Below are positions 7,899 to 13,800 of a DNA stretch of 13,800 nucleotides, in pieces. Under the pieces are notes generated by a model. That model was not told the origin of the DNA. It saw only the letters and a list, made by a program, of their open reading frames with translations, and made no database searches. Numbering within the stretch: position 1 is the stretch's first letter; every line of letters begins with the position of its first letter. The position numbers were made by a program, and so were the translations under genes. This stretch comes from JBFIHF01 sp964411125 (GTDB taxonomy: Bacteria > Myxococcota_A > Bradymonadia > Bradymonadales > Bradymonadaceae), in assembly GCA_964411125.1 (NCBI GenBank), contig CAYPJU010000114.1, positions 1-13,800 on the forward strand, given 5' to 3'.

Positions 7899-7927
7899 AC
7901 CGCGGCGGCGGAGCGCCGCGGTCCGCG
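7899..7927. repeat. GC-rich palindromic element, member of a dispersed repeat
   Basis: A perfect 9-bp inverted repeat, ACCGCGGCG (7899-7907) and CGCCGCGGT (7914-7922), encloses a 6-nt loop four bases after the NUDIX-MBL stop codon. There is no following T-tract, so it is not a canonical intrinsic terminator, though it could slow 3' decay or polymerase. Positions 7901-7927 are an exact 27-bp inverted match to 13757-13783 in the array at the right window edge. It is therefore a dispersed REP-like repeat rather than a private hairpin. Confidence 0.85.
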
Positions 7928-7958
7928 TCCCCGCCGTGCGCGCGATGAGGCCCCGTGC

Positions 7959-7964
7959 TACATT
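7959..7964 (+). promoter_or_regulatory. Possible -10 element (TACATT) for a leaderless kinase mRNA
   Basis: TACATT lies so that a transcript starting 7 bases after the hexamer would begin at the A of the kinase ATG (7971). There is no Shine-Dalgarno sequence before that ATG, which fits leaderless initiation. No convincing -35 hexamer is visible near 7936-7941, so the call is tentative. Confidence 0.35.
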
Positions 7965-7970
7965 CACGCG

Positions 7971-9548
7971 ATGAGTACCTCGGTCGATCCCACCGCGATG
8001 ACAGGCGCAATGCAACCGAGCCACTCCGAGGTCGGGCGGGTCATCGACGGGCGTTTCCATCTGCGTCGATCGATCGGGGAAGGCGGTTTCGCGCAGGTGT
8101 ACGAAGCCCTCGACATCAAGCTCGAGCGCGCTGTCGCGGTCAAGCTGTTGAAGCACCACGATGACCCCGATCGCCGCGCCGCCGCGGAGAAGCGCTTCTT
8201 TCGGGAGGCGAAGTTCGCCGCCAAGCTCGACCACCCCGACATCGTCACGATCTACGACTTCGGTGTGGACAGGGGATCGCCCTACATCGTGCTCGAGCTG
8301 CTGGATGGGGAGCCGCTGGACAAGGAACTGTGGCTCAACGGCCCGGTCGACCCCGAAGTCGCGCGCAGGCTCTTCACCCGCGTGTTGCACGCCATGGCGA
8401 CGGCGCACGACGCCGGGGTCATCCACCGCGACCTCAAGCCGGGCAATCTCGTGCTGACCCATCGGGGGGAGCTCGTCGAGTCGTTGCGCATCCTCGACTT
8501 CGGCATCGCCTTCTACTTCGGCGAGGCGCTCACGCGGCTCACCGCGTCGGGACAGTTTCTCGGGACGCCCGAATACATCGCCCCCGAGTATGTGCGGGAG
8601 CAGAAGGTGACCCCCGCGCTCGACGTCTACCAGTTGGGCCTGATCTTCATCGAGATGCTCATCGGCCGGCCGTTGGTGAGCCTGGAGCATCCGCTGCAGT
8701 GCATGTTCGCTCACTGCAACGGCTACGTGGCGGTCCCCCAGTATCTGCGTGCCTCACCACTTGGCGACATCCTCTCTCGAGCCATCGCGACGGAGTTGCA
8801 CGAGCGCTACCCCAATGCGCGGGCCTTCTACGAGGACTTTGCGCAGCTTCGGCCCGGAGACATCCCACCGGTTCCCCCCGAAGAGGTCCCCGCCCACCAC
8901 GCGATCACGAACGAGTGGTCCTCCGAGGATGTCGAGCGCTGGAGCCGCTCAATCCCGGGCCTGGTCGGGCCGGACGGGGCGCCGGTCGCGTTGGATGCGA
9001 GGCTGTCGGATTCGACCCTGACTCACGATGAGCGGGCTCCCGAGGTCCGCGGCTCCCCTCGACGCTGGCTGATGCTCGTCGCCTCGGTGGTCGTCCTGGG
9101 GATTGTCGTGGCCGTCGGGTCCCTCCGAGAACGCGACGGGGCCGAAGAGCTCGCCGAGTCGGTGCCCGTCGAGCCGAGCCCCGTGACCGTGGCGAACATC
9201 CCCCCCGCGGCCGCCGCCACCGAGACCGTCGGAAGCGCCGACGAACCCGAGATCGCGACCGCGCCGAGTGTTCGCCTGATCCGCCTGGAGACGAACCCAG
9301 CGGGGGCTGAGATCCTCGAATCGGGCGTCCTCCTCGGGTTGTCTCCGCTCGACGTGAAGCTGGAATCGGGCGCTGTTCGCGAAATCACCGCGCGGCTCGC
9401 GGGCTACGAGGAACGCACCTTTACGGTCGGCGATTCCACCGCGTCGGAGCTGCGGCTGGGTCTGACGCGAAAGCGGACGGTCAAGCCGGCGGTGACCGCT
9501 GCCCCGGTCGACAAACCGGATACCCCGCCGCTGCGGCGCTTCGATTGA
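7971..9548 (+). CDS. Transmembrane Hanks-type Ser/Thr protein kinase with PEGA-like tail
   Basis: This 525-residue protein has a complete kinase domain at about 25-295. It shows the glycine loop GEGGFAQV (36-43), VAVKLL with ATP-anchoring Lys58, alpha-C Glu79, catalytic loop HRDLKPGN (152-159, Asp154 and Asn159), DFG (176-178) and an activation segment ending GTPEYIAPE (198-206). All catalytic residues are present, so it should be active on cytoplasmic Ser/Thr targets. A linker of about 70 residues leads to one TM helix (366-385). The outer part is a Pro/Ala/Glu-rich spacer and a PEGA-like domain (about 435-490, LETNPAGAEILESG... LAGYEERTFTV). PEGA domains are small beta-sandwiches common on bacterial surface proteins and kinases. 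ATG 7971 has no Shine-Dalgarno. The gene converges on the lipoprotein operon with 3 bp between stops. Confidence 0.94.
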   Translation: MSTSVDPTAMTGAMQPSHSEVGRVIDGRFHLRRSIGEGGFAQVYEALDIKLERAVAVKLLKHHDDPDRRAAAEKRFFREAKFAAKLDHPDIVTIYDFGVDRGSPYIVLELLDGEPLDKELWLNGPVDPEVARRLFTRVLHAMATAHDAGVIHRDLKPGNLVLTHRGELVESLRILDFGIAFYFGEALTRLTASGQFLGTPEYIAPEYVREQKVTPALDVYQLGLIFIEMLIGRPLVSLEHPLQCMFAHCNGYVAVPQYLRASPLGDILSRAIATELHERYPNARAFYEDFAQLRPGDIPPVPPEEVPAHHAITNEWSSEDVERWSRSIPGLVGPDGAPVALDARLSDSTLTHDERAPEVRGSPRRWLMLVASVVVLGIVVAVGSLRERDGAEELAESVPVEPSPVTVANIPPAAAATETVGSADEPEIATAPSVRLIRLETNPAGAEILESGVLLGLSPLDVKLESGAVREITARLAGYEERTFTVGDSTASELRLGLTRKRTVKPAVTAAPVDKPDTPPLRRFD

Positions 9549-9559
9549 CCGCTATCGAA
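9540..9559. terminator. Stem-loop spanning both convergent stop codons (possible shared terminator)
   Basis: TTCGAT (9540-9545) and ATCGAA (9554-9559) form a 6-bp inverted repeat around an 8-base loop. The loop and arms contain the kinase TGA (9546-9548) and the opposing lipoprotein TAG (9554-9552). No T-tract follows on either strand and the stem is short, so termination is only a possibility. Confidence 0.3.
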
Positions 9560-11069
9560 TGCCCTGGAGCGCGTCGGCCATCTCTTCGTGCGTGAACCGT
9601 GCGACCTCGGTGGCCGCCCCCGCCTCGACACGTGAGAAGATCATCACCTGGTCGAGGGTCTGGGTCCGGCCGTCGTCGCCAAACCGCAGCTCGCCGGACG
9701 CCCCGCGGTAGTTCGGCGCGGCTCCCTGCAGGATCCCCTCGACGCAGAGTTCGAGCGTCGACGCGCTGCAGTCGACGGCGTCCTGTGCATCGCCATTGAT
9801 CGCCTGGAAGCTTCGGCGCAGTGTGACACGCGAGGGCCGGCTCTCCCGCAATGCTCGCAGCGTGGCGAGCAGGCCGAGCACCGCCTGGTCGTAACCGAGC
9901 GCGACAAAGAGCGCGTTGTTCTCGACCTGCCGATTCGTCACGGGCGCGAAACATGGCTCGTCGGGGCACTGCGTCAGGTACTCGGTTTCGTAGTACTCGA
10001 TGAACCGCCCTGTCAGTTGCTCGCCGGACTCACCGCCGGTCTCGTAGCGGACGGTATAGGCCCCTTCGAGCTCCGCGAGGGCCGCCGAGCCGAGCTCTTC
10101 CCGTAGATCCTCGAGTCGCTTCTCGTTGTGGAACAACCAGAAGAAGTCGTCGTCTGCACCCGTTCGGGCCGATGTCCACGCCTCGAGGAACACCCCGAAC
10201 GTATCCTCGGGCACCTCGTCCAGCGCCGGCAGTGCGAACGCGCAGTCGACGTCTTGCTGGATGAGCCTCCCGACCGCCTCGGCCGGGTCGACCCCCGGCG
10301 TCAACGCGATGGGAGGGACCCTCTCGAGCCCTGCTTTGGGGAGCTGTATCTCGATATGGCGCGTGAGCTCATCATCCGAAGTCCCGGCCACGTAGACGGT
10401 CGCCACTCTGCGACAGGCGGTGTTCTGGTCGAGGAACCTCGCCCACATCGCGAAATCCGCGGCTGGTTCGGGGACCAGACCGTACGTGTAACGAAGCGAG
10501 TCGCTCTCTGCCGACCCAAAGGCCGAGTAGTTGGTGAACAAGGCCAACACCAGTGTCCGGCGGTCGATGAAGAATCGCTGTGCCTCGCGGGTGACCTCGG
10601 CGTCGAAGGTGAGGACGACGTCGGCGCCCATGTCGGAGGCCGCCGCGAAGGCTCCCGCACGCGAGGCGGGGTCGAAGCCGGCCACCAGGTGCACCAGTTG
10701 GGGCGTGCGTCCCGCAAACTGTTCAAAAGCATCGGCGACCTCGGAGACCGCGAACTGTGCGGCGCCGTGCTGAACCTGCTGCGGGGTTCTCGTGTCCCCG
10801 CTCAGCGGGTTGTTGATCAGGGCGATGATCGGGTCAGCCTCTACGCACACCGCGTCGGAACAGTCTGCGAAGATGCCGCAAGCATCCTCGGTATCCTGTG
10901 GCGTGCAGCGTCGCGCTTCATCCGTAACACGGCAAATGCCCAGCTCCCCGTCGCAGATCTGGGACGCCGCGCAGTCGCCGTCCGAAGCGCAGAGCCCCGG
11001 CTCTGCCTGCAACGCGTTGCACGCGAGCGTCAGGAGTGACGCCAAAATGACCCCTGCGCCACGCTTCAC
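9552..11069 (-). CDS. Lipoprotein with Cys-rich module and type I periplasmic-binding domain (paralogue B)
   Basis: The 505-residue product has a lipoprotein signal with lipobox TLAC (Cys17). A Cys-rich module follows (about 27-75) with the spacing CASDGDCAASQICDGELGIC plus a second four-Cys part. The rest resembles branched-chain amino-acid receptor-type (Peripla_BP_6/LivJ-like) binding proteins. It opens with PIIALINNPLSG at about 80-91, has YTYGLVPEPAADFAMWARFL mid-domain, and ends with SGELRFGDDGRTQTLDQVMIF, the form of the usual 'G.v.FdedGd' terminal strand. It is clearly paralogous to the lipoprotein at 12001-13623 (CNAL after the lipobox, QxCDGELxxC, DVDC, EVARFT near the end). No ABC permease or ATPase lies nearby, so it may sense rather than import. 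GTG 11069 forms a 4-bp GTGA overlap with the preceding gene; TTG 11072 is an alternative. The ligand is unknown. Confidence 0.88.
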   Translation of the reverse strand: MKRGAGVILASLLTLACNALQAEPGLCASDGDCAASQICDGELGICRVTDEARRCTPQDTEDACGIFADCSDAVCVEADPIIALINNPLSGDTRTPQQVQHGAAQFAVSEVADAFEQFAGRTPQLVHLVAGFDPASRAGAFAAASDMGADVVLTFDAEVTREAQRFFIDRRTLVLALFTNYSAFGSAESDSLRYTYGLVPEPAADFAMWARFLDQNTACRRVATVYVAGTSDDELTRHIEIQLPKAGLERVPPIALTPGVDPAEAVGRLIQQDVDCAFALPALDEVPEDTFGVFLEAWTSARTGADDDFFWLFHNEKRLEDLREELGSAALAELEGAYTVRYETGGESGEQLTGRFIEYYETEYLTQCPDEPCFAPVTNRQVENNALFVALGYDQAVLGLLATLRALRESRPSRVTLRRSFQAINGDAQDAVDCSASTLELCVEGILQGAAPNYRGASGELRFGDDGRTQTLDQVMIFSRVEAGAATEVARFTHEEMADALQGIR

Positions 11070-12001
11070 CAACGCAGGACTCCCTGGACACCCTCCGCCG
11101 AGACGCCCGCGGACAACGTCGGTTCCGCTTCCGGCGAGCTGCGAAACAGGATCAACCCCGTACCGACCCCGGCGAGAGCGGCCGACATGACGTACCCGGC
11201 GATCACGGACACACGCCCGGCGCGAACCCGGGCGCGCTGCTCCGCGATCTCGTCACGCGGCGTCGGACGCATCTGCATCCGCGCCAGTTGGTCCATGGCG
11301 GGTCCCAACCATGCGACGTCGACGACGAGGCTCCCGACGAGAAGCGCCGCGCCTCCCGCGATGAGGGTCGGCGGAACCCAGGGGGTGGCCGGCTCCTGAT
11401 AGCGCTGCACGATCACTTCGGGATCCGGCACCAGCTCGATCGCGACCGTGGTGCGCTCGATCGGCACCACCGTGACGGTGTGTTCCTCCTCCTTCCCTCC
11501 CAGACGCGCCAGAACCCGATGCGACCCGGGCGCAAGCCGCGTCACCTCGCCGCACGCGATCGCGGCGCGGTCATCGATCTCGACCTCCACCCCCGCCACC
11601 CGACACGACGTGGCCAGTTCCCCGGGACACGACTGCTTGAGCTCCGCGATCGCCATCTGCGCCCGTTCAGACATCGACTCCTGGCTGGCTTCGTACGCGG
11701 GCGCCTGTACGGCGAGCTCGTAGGCGGTCAACGCCTCCTTGCACTCGCCGAGCCGAAAGTGCGCCCTCCCCTTGCTGTAGTAGAGCAAGTCGAATGGCTG
11801 GATGCGCACCGCCGCATCGAGATAGGCGGCGGAGTCCTCGAACTGGTTGAGGCGGTAGGCTTGAAAGGCCCGCTCGTAGAGCTCTCGCTGCTCCGATGTC
11901 GGTTCGACCTTCGGCTCGGCCGAGGCCAGGCCGGACGTCAACAGCACCAGACCGATGATGGCCGTGACCGAGCAGACCACGGCGTGGGTACGAATGGGCA
12001 C
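11066..12001 (-). CDS. TPR / PEGA-like two-TM envelope protein
   Basis: This 311-residue protein has a Sec-type signal peptide ending at about residue 28 (GLASA/EP). Two to three TPR-like helical hairpins follow (about 37-125: LYERAFQAYRLNQFEDSAAYLDAA, then LLYYSKGRAHFRLGECKEALTAY). A PEGA-like beta segment comes next (about 130-192: GVEVEIDDR... LAPGSHRVLARLGGKEEEHTVTV). Two hydrophobic helices (about 211-233 and 263-286) and a short tail ending in tryptophan complete it. The TPR and PEGA parts would sit in the periplasm. This layout recurs in myxobacterial envelope proteins found near Ser/Thr kinases, where it is thought to scaffold protein contacts. The gene starts with GTG at 12001, overlapping the TAG of the upstream gene by one base. 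It is followed by a 4-bp overlap with paralogue B, so translation is probably coupled. Its exact role is unknown. Confidence 0.85.
   Translation of the reverse strand: MPIRTHAVVCSVTAIIGLVLLTSGLASAEPKVEPTSEQRELYERAFQAYRLNQFEDSAAYLDAAVRIQPFDLLYYSKGRAHFRLGECKEALTAYELAVQAPAYEASQESMSERAQMAIAELKQSCPGELATSCRVAGVEVEIDDRAAIACGEVTRLAPGSHRVLARLGGKEEEHTVTVVPIERTTVAIELVPDPEVIVQRYQEPATPWVPPTLIAGGAALLVGSLVVDVAWLGPAMDQLARMQMRPTPRDEIAEQRARVRAGRVSVIAGYVMSAALAGVGTGLILFRSSPEAEPTLSAGVSAEGVQGVLRW
11080..11085 (-). promoter_or_regulatory. Ribosome binding site for lipoprotein B
   Basis: AGGGAG on the minus strand lies 10 bases before GTG 11069 and 7 bases before the in-frame TTG 11072. It is inside the end of the TPR/PEGA gene. 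The spacing slightly favours TTG and the 4-bp stop-start overlap favours GTG; the mature lipoprotein is the same either way. Confidence 0.5.
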
Positions 12002-13623
12002 TACGGATCCTTTGGGCTCGCGTTGAGATACGCCTCGAGCATCTCCGACGACGTGAAGCGCGCGACCTCCTCCATCGTGCCATCCCCCTGGATCTGGCGC
12101 AGCACCATCACCTCATCGTAGGTCTCGGCACGGCCATCCTCACCGAAGGTCAGATCGCCGGATAGCCCGAAGTAATGGACGTCCTTTCCCTCTTCGAAAC
12201 GATCGACGCAGACCTCGAGCGCATCTCTTCGGCACGCACTTCTCAGGGTGGTGTCATCGACGATCGACAGGAAGCTGTCGCGCAGCTCCTCTCGACCGAA
12301 CTCCCCACCGAAGCGGCGCTCCGCATGCATGGCAGCCACGAGCAGCAGCATCGCCTGGTCGTCGGAGGGAGCGAAACGCTGAAACCAGGTGTTCGCCACT
12401 GCTTCGGGAGACAGCCATCGACAGTCGTCGGTCCCGACCTCCTCGCATGCTTCCGCTGCTGCCTCGTCGTGAAGTCGCGTCAATTCCTTCACCGCGCTTT
12501 CGGAGCGCTCCCCGCCGACTTCGAATACCGCGGACAGGCTTCCGGTAACCTCGTCCTCGAGCCCCGCCTCCTCCAACGACTGCCGATGCAACGGCGCGGC
12601 GTTCCCCAGCAGCCATCGGATTCGCTTCGCCCCCGGGTCCTCTTCTCTCCAGGCCGGGTGCCCTCCGATGATGAGCGCTGCTTCGTTCACCGTGTCGTCG
12701 AAATGAAGAGCTCCAAGGTACACGCAATCGACGTCAGCCTTCGTGAGCTGCTCATAGATCTCCTCGAGCTCGAGCTCGAGCTCCCCCTCCACAGCGATGT
12801 CCGCCTCCAAGCTCAGAGTGCCGTACCGCGCGATCTGAGAACGAATGAGGCTTTGATCGTAGCGCGTCGAAGCGAACTCTCGATATACGAACCCCAGTCT
12901 CTCGCAGGCGAGCACCGAAGGGTCGCCGCCAGTCAGTTCGTCCGCGGGACGCCAACCGCTCAGAAACTTCGACAACATCGCGAAATTCGCCCGGGGTGTC
13001 GGGATGAGACCGTACGCGTAGCGGTCCCACGGGCGCGAATACGTCTCAAACTGCCGAGACGACGTGAACTGCCCGATCATGAGAGTACGCGCCGGGGTCA
13101 GATACTGCTGACCGATCAGGGCCAGCGTGCCGGTCAGTGTGATGACCCCGAGCACGTTGGGACGGTCCAACGTCGCGAAGTCCGCTGCCGTGGCCTCCTC
13201 GGTGGTGAGGTCGACGTTCAGACGTTCGACCGTCACCGGGCGCTGCAGAAATCCCCCCCGGTTGACGACCTCCGCGGCGTGACGCGCTACGAATTCCACC
13301 AGCGTGTGGATCTGCACGAGCGTCGGCGGCGCCGCTTTGTCCCCCAGGACGACCAACGTGTAGACGTCGTCGATACAGATCCCGAGGGTCTCTTCGCAGC
13401 GCTGTCCGAGCGAGCAATCGGACGCCTGGGTTTCCCCGGAGCAGGAAACCGCGTCGACCGGGACGACACAGAGGGAGAGCTCGCCGTCGCAGACCTGTCC
13501 CGACGGGCACGAAGTCGCGTCGTCGGCTTCGCAGCGCTCACCGCCACGCAGCGCGTTGCACCCGCCCACCGAGAGGGCGAGCAGCGCAGCGATCACGAAG
13601 CGGCGGGAAGACGTGTGGAACAT
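12001..13623 (-). CDS. Lipoprotein with Cys-rich modules and type I periplasmic-binding domain (paralogue A)
   Basis: The 540-residue product has a basic, hydrophobic lipoprotein signal with Cys22 in SVGGC. Two short Cys-rich modules follow (about 31-83), including CPSGQVCDGELSLC and CSLGQRCEETLGIC. The remainder is a diverged type I periplasmic-binding fold: TLVVLGDKAAPP opens the domain at about 89, YAYGLIPTPRANFAMLSKFL parallels YTYGLVPEPAADFAMWARFL of lipoprotein B, and it ends with LSGDLTFGEDGRAETYDEVMVL and EVARFTSSEM. It is the first gene of the three-gene operon and is about 35 residues longer than its paralogue. An acidic Glu-Leu repeat (GELELELEE) lies mid-protein. ATG 13623 is preferred; a GTG at 13632 would add three residues. 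Neither has a clear Shine-Dalgarno. It is presumably anchored in the envelope facing the periplasm or surface; its ligand is unknown. Confidence 0.87.
   Translation of the reverse strand: MFHTSSRRFVIAALLALSVGGCNALRGGERCEADDATSCPSGQVCDGELSLCVVPVDAVSCSGETQASDCSLGQRCEETLGICIDDVYTLVVLGDKAAPPTLVQIHTLVEFVARHAAEVVNRGGFLQRPVTVERLNVDLTTEEATAADFATLDRPNVLGVITLTGTLALIGQQYLTPARTLMIGQFTSSRQFETYSRPWDRYAYGLIPTPRANFAMLSKFLSGWRPADELTGGDPSVLACERLGFVYREFASTRYDQSLIRSQIARYGTLSLEADIAVEGELELELEEIYEQLTKADVDCVYLGALHFDDTVNEAALIIGGHPAWREEDPGAKRIRWLLGNAAPLHRQSLEEAGLEDEVTGSLSAVFEVGGERSESAVKELTRLHDEAAAEACEEVGTDDCRWLSPEAVANTWFQRFAPSDDQAMLLLVAAMHAERRFGGEFGREELRDSFLSIVDDTTLRSACRRDALEVCVDRFEEGKDVHYFGLSGDLTFGEDGRAETYDEVMVLRQIQGDGTMEEVARFTSSEMLEAYLNASPKDP
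12008..12013 (-). promoter_or_regulatory. Ribosome binding site deciding the GTG start of the TPR/PEGA gene
   Basis: AAAGGA on the minus strand lies six bases before GTG 12001, inside the last codons of lipoprotein A. With the TAGTG stop-start overlap it strongly supports this GTG and translational coupling. Confidence 0.7.
12763..12783. repeat. CTCGAG hexamer microsatellite inside lipoprotein A
   Basis: The palindromic hexamer CTCGAG occurs three and a half times. In the reading frame of the minus-strand gene it encodes alternating Glu-Leu (part of GELELELEE), so six-base slippage would keep the frame and only change the length of this acidic stretch. Confidence 0.8.
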
Positions 13624-13649
13624 TGCAGGCACCGGAAACCGGGCAGTTG

Positions 13650-13678
13650 ATCTAACCTCGCAGCGCCTCCTCGTTCAA
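13650..13678 (-). promoter_or_regulatory. Candidate sigma-70-like promoter of the lipoprotein operon
   Basis: On the minus strand TTGAAC (13678-13673) and TTAGAT (13655-13650) are separated by exactly 17 bases. Agreement with consensus is 4/6 and 3/6. A start about seven bases downstream would leave a leader of about 20 nt before ATG 13623. Position and spacing are good, base match only fair. Confidence 0.4.
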
Positions 13679-13725
13679 GCGGGATGGACCGCTAGTTTCG
13701 TACCATCGGCGTTGCAGCGCCGAGC

Positions 13726-13800
13726 TCGCCGCGCGGACCGCGGCGCTCCGTCGCCGCGCGGACCGCGGCGCTCCGCCGCCGCGTGGACCGCGGCGCTCCG
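13726..13800. repeat. 25-bp GC-rich tandem array (three units, runs to window end)
   Basis: Units at 13726-13750 and 13751-13775 are identical; 13776-13800 differs at two positions. Each unit can form a hairpin from CGCCGCG and CGCGGCG (13752-13758 with 13764-13770 in the second unit; the third carries a one-base change in the left arm). Positions 13757-13783 match 7901-7927 exactly in inverted orientation over 27 bp. The array probably continues outside the window. It lies about 100 bp upstream of the lipoprotein operon start and no gene is visible between 13624 and 13800. Confidence 0.9.

Noticed and set aside
7899..7935. Intrinsic terminator after the NUDIX-MBL gene
   Set aside because: The 9-bp stem is perfect but no T-tract follows, and the sequence recurs elsewhere as part of a repeat family, so it was listed as a repeat.
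9552..13623. A conventional ABC importer for branched-chain amino acids
   Set aside because: Only binding-protein-like lipoproteins are present. The intervening gene is TPR/PEGA, and no permease or ATP-binding subunit is visible in the window.
13726..13800. CRISPR array
   Set aside because: The 25-bp units are directly contiguous with no spacers and there are no cas genes.

Overview
The window reads as a chromosomal segment of a GC-rich delta-proteobacterial-type bacterium, most likely Myxococcota (Polyangiales/Sandaracinaceae-like). The clues are a very high third-position GC that leaves long antisense open frames, lipoproteins with Asp/Gly/Ala-rich or Cys-rich linkers after the lipobox, a Hanks-type Ser/Thr kinase with a PEGA-like tail, and TPR/PEGA membrane proteins. 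The taxonomic call is inference. No tRNA, rRNA, CRISPR, IS element or phage gene was seen.

Left part (1-5168, minus strand): a lipoprotein of the penicillin acylase (Ntn-hydrolase) family lies downstream of a two-TM protein whose C-terminal half is a right-handed beta-helix with Pmp-like 'FxxN...GGA[ILV]' repeats. Heptamer tandem arrays sit directly at the 3' ends of both genes, and in both cases the last heptamer shares two bases with the stop codon.

Middle part (5169-9548, plus strand): an mtaB-type radical-SAM tRNA methylthiotransferase overlaps by one base a single-chain fusion of a NUDIX hydrolase and a LACTB2-like metallo-beta-lactamase. After a 76-bp gap carrying a GC-rich palindromic element comes a membrane Ser/Thr protein kinase, whose start may be leaderless.

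Right part (9552-13623, minus strand): a tightly overlapping three-gene operon faces the kinase with only 3 bp between the stop codons. It encodes lipoprotein A, a TPR/PEGA two-TM protein and lipoprotein B. A and B are diverged paralogues, each with a lipobox, a Cys-rich mini-module and a periplasmic-binding-protein-type (branched-chain amino-acid receptor-like) domain. No ABC permease or ATPase is encoded nearby. The kinase plus two orphan binding lipoproteins plus a TPR/PEGA adaptor is the best candidate here for an undescribed, probably envelope-sensing, system. That link rests on neighbourhood and domain logic only.

A 25-bp GC-rich tandem array ends the window. It contains an exact 27-bp inverted match to the palindromic element between the NUDIX-MBL gene and the kinase, so this is a dispersed repeat family.
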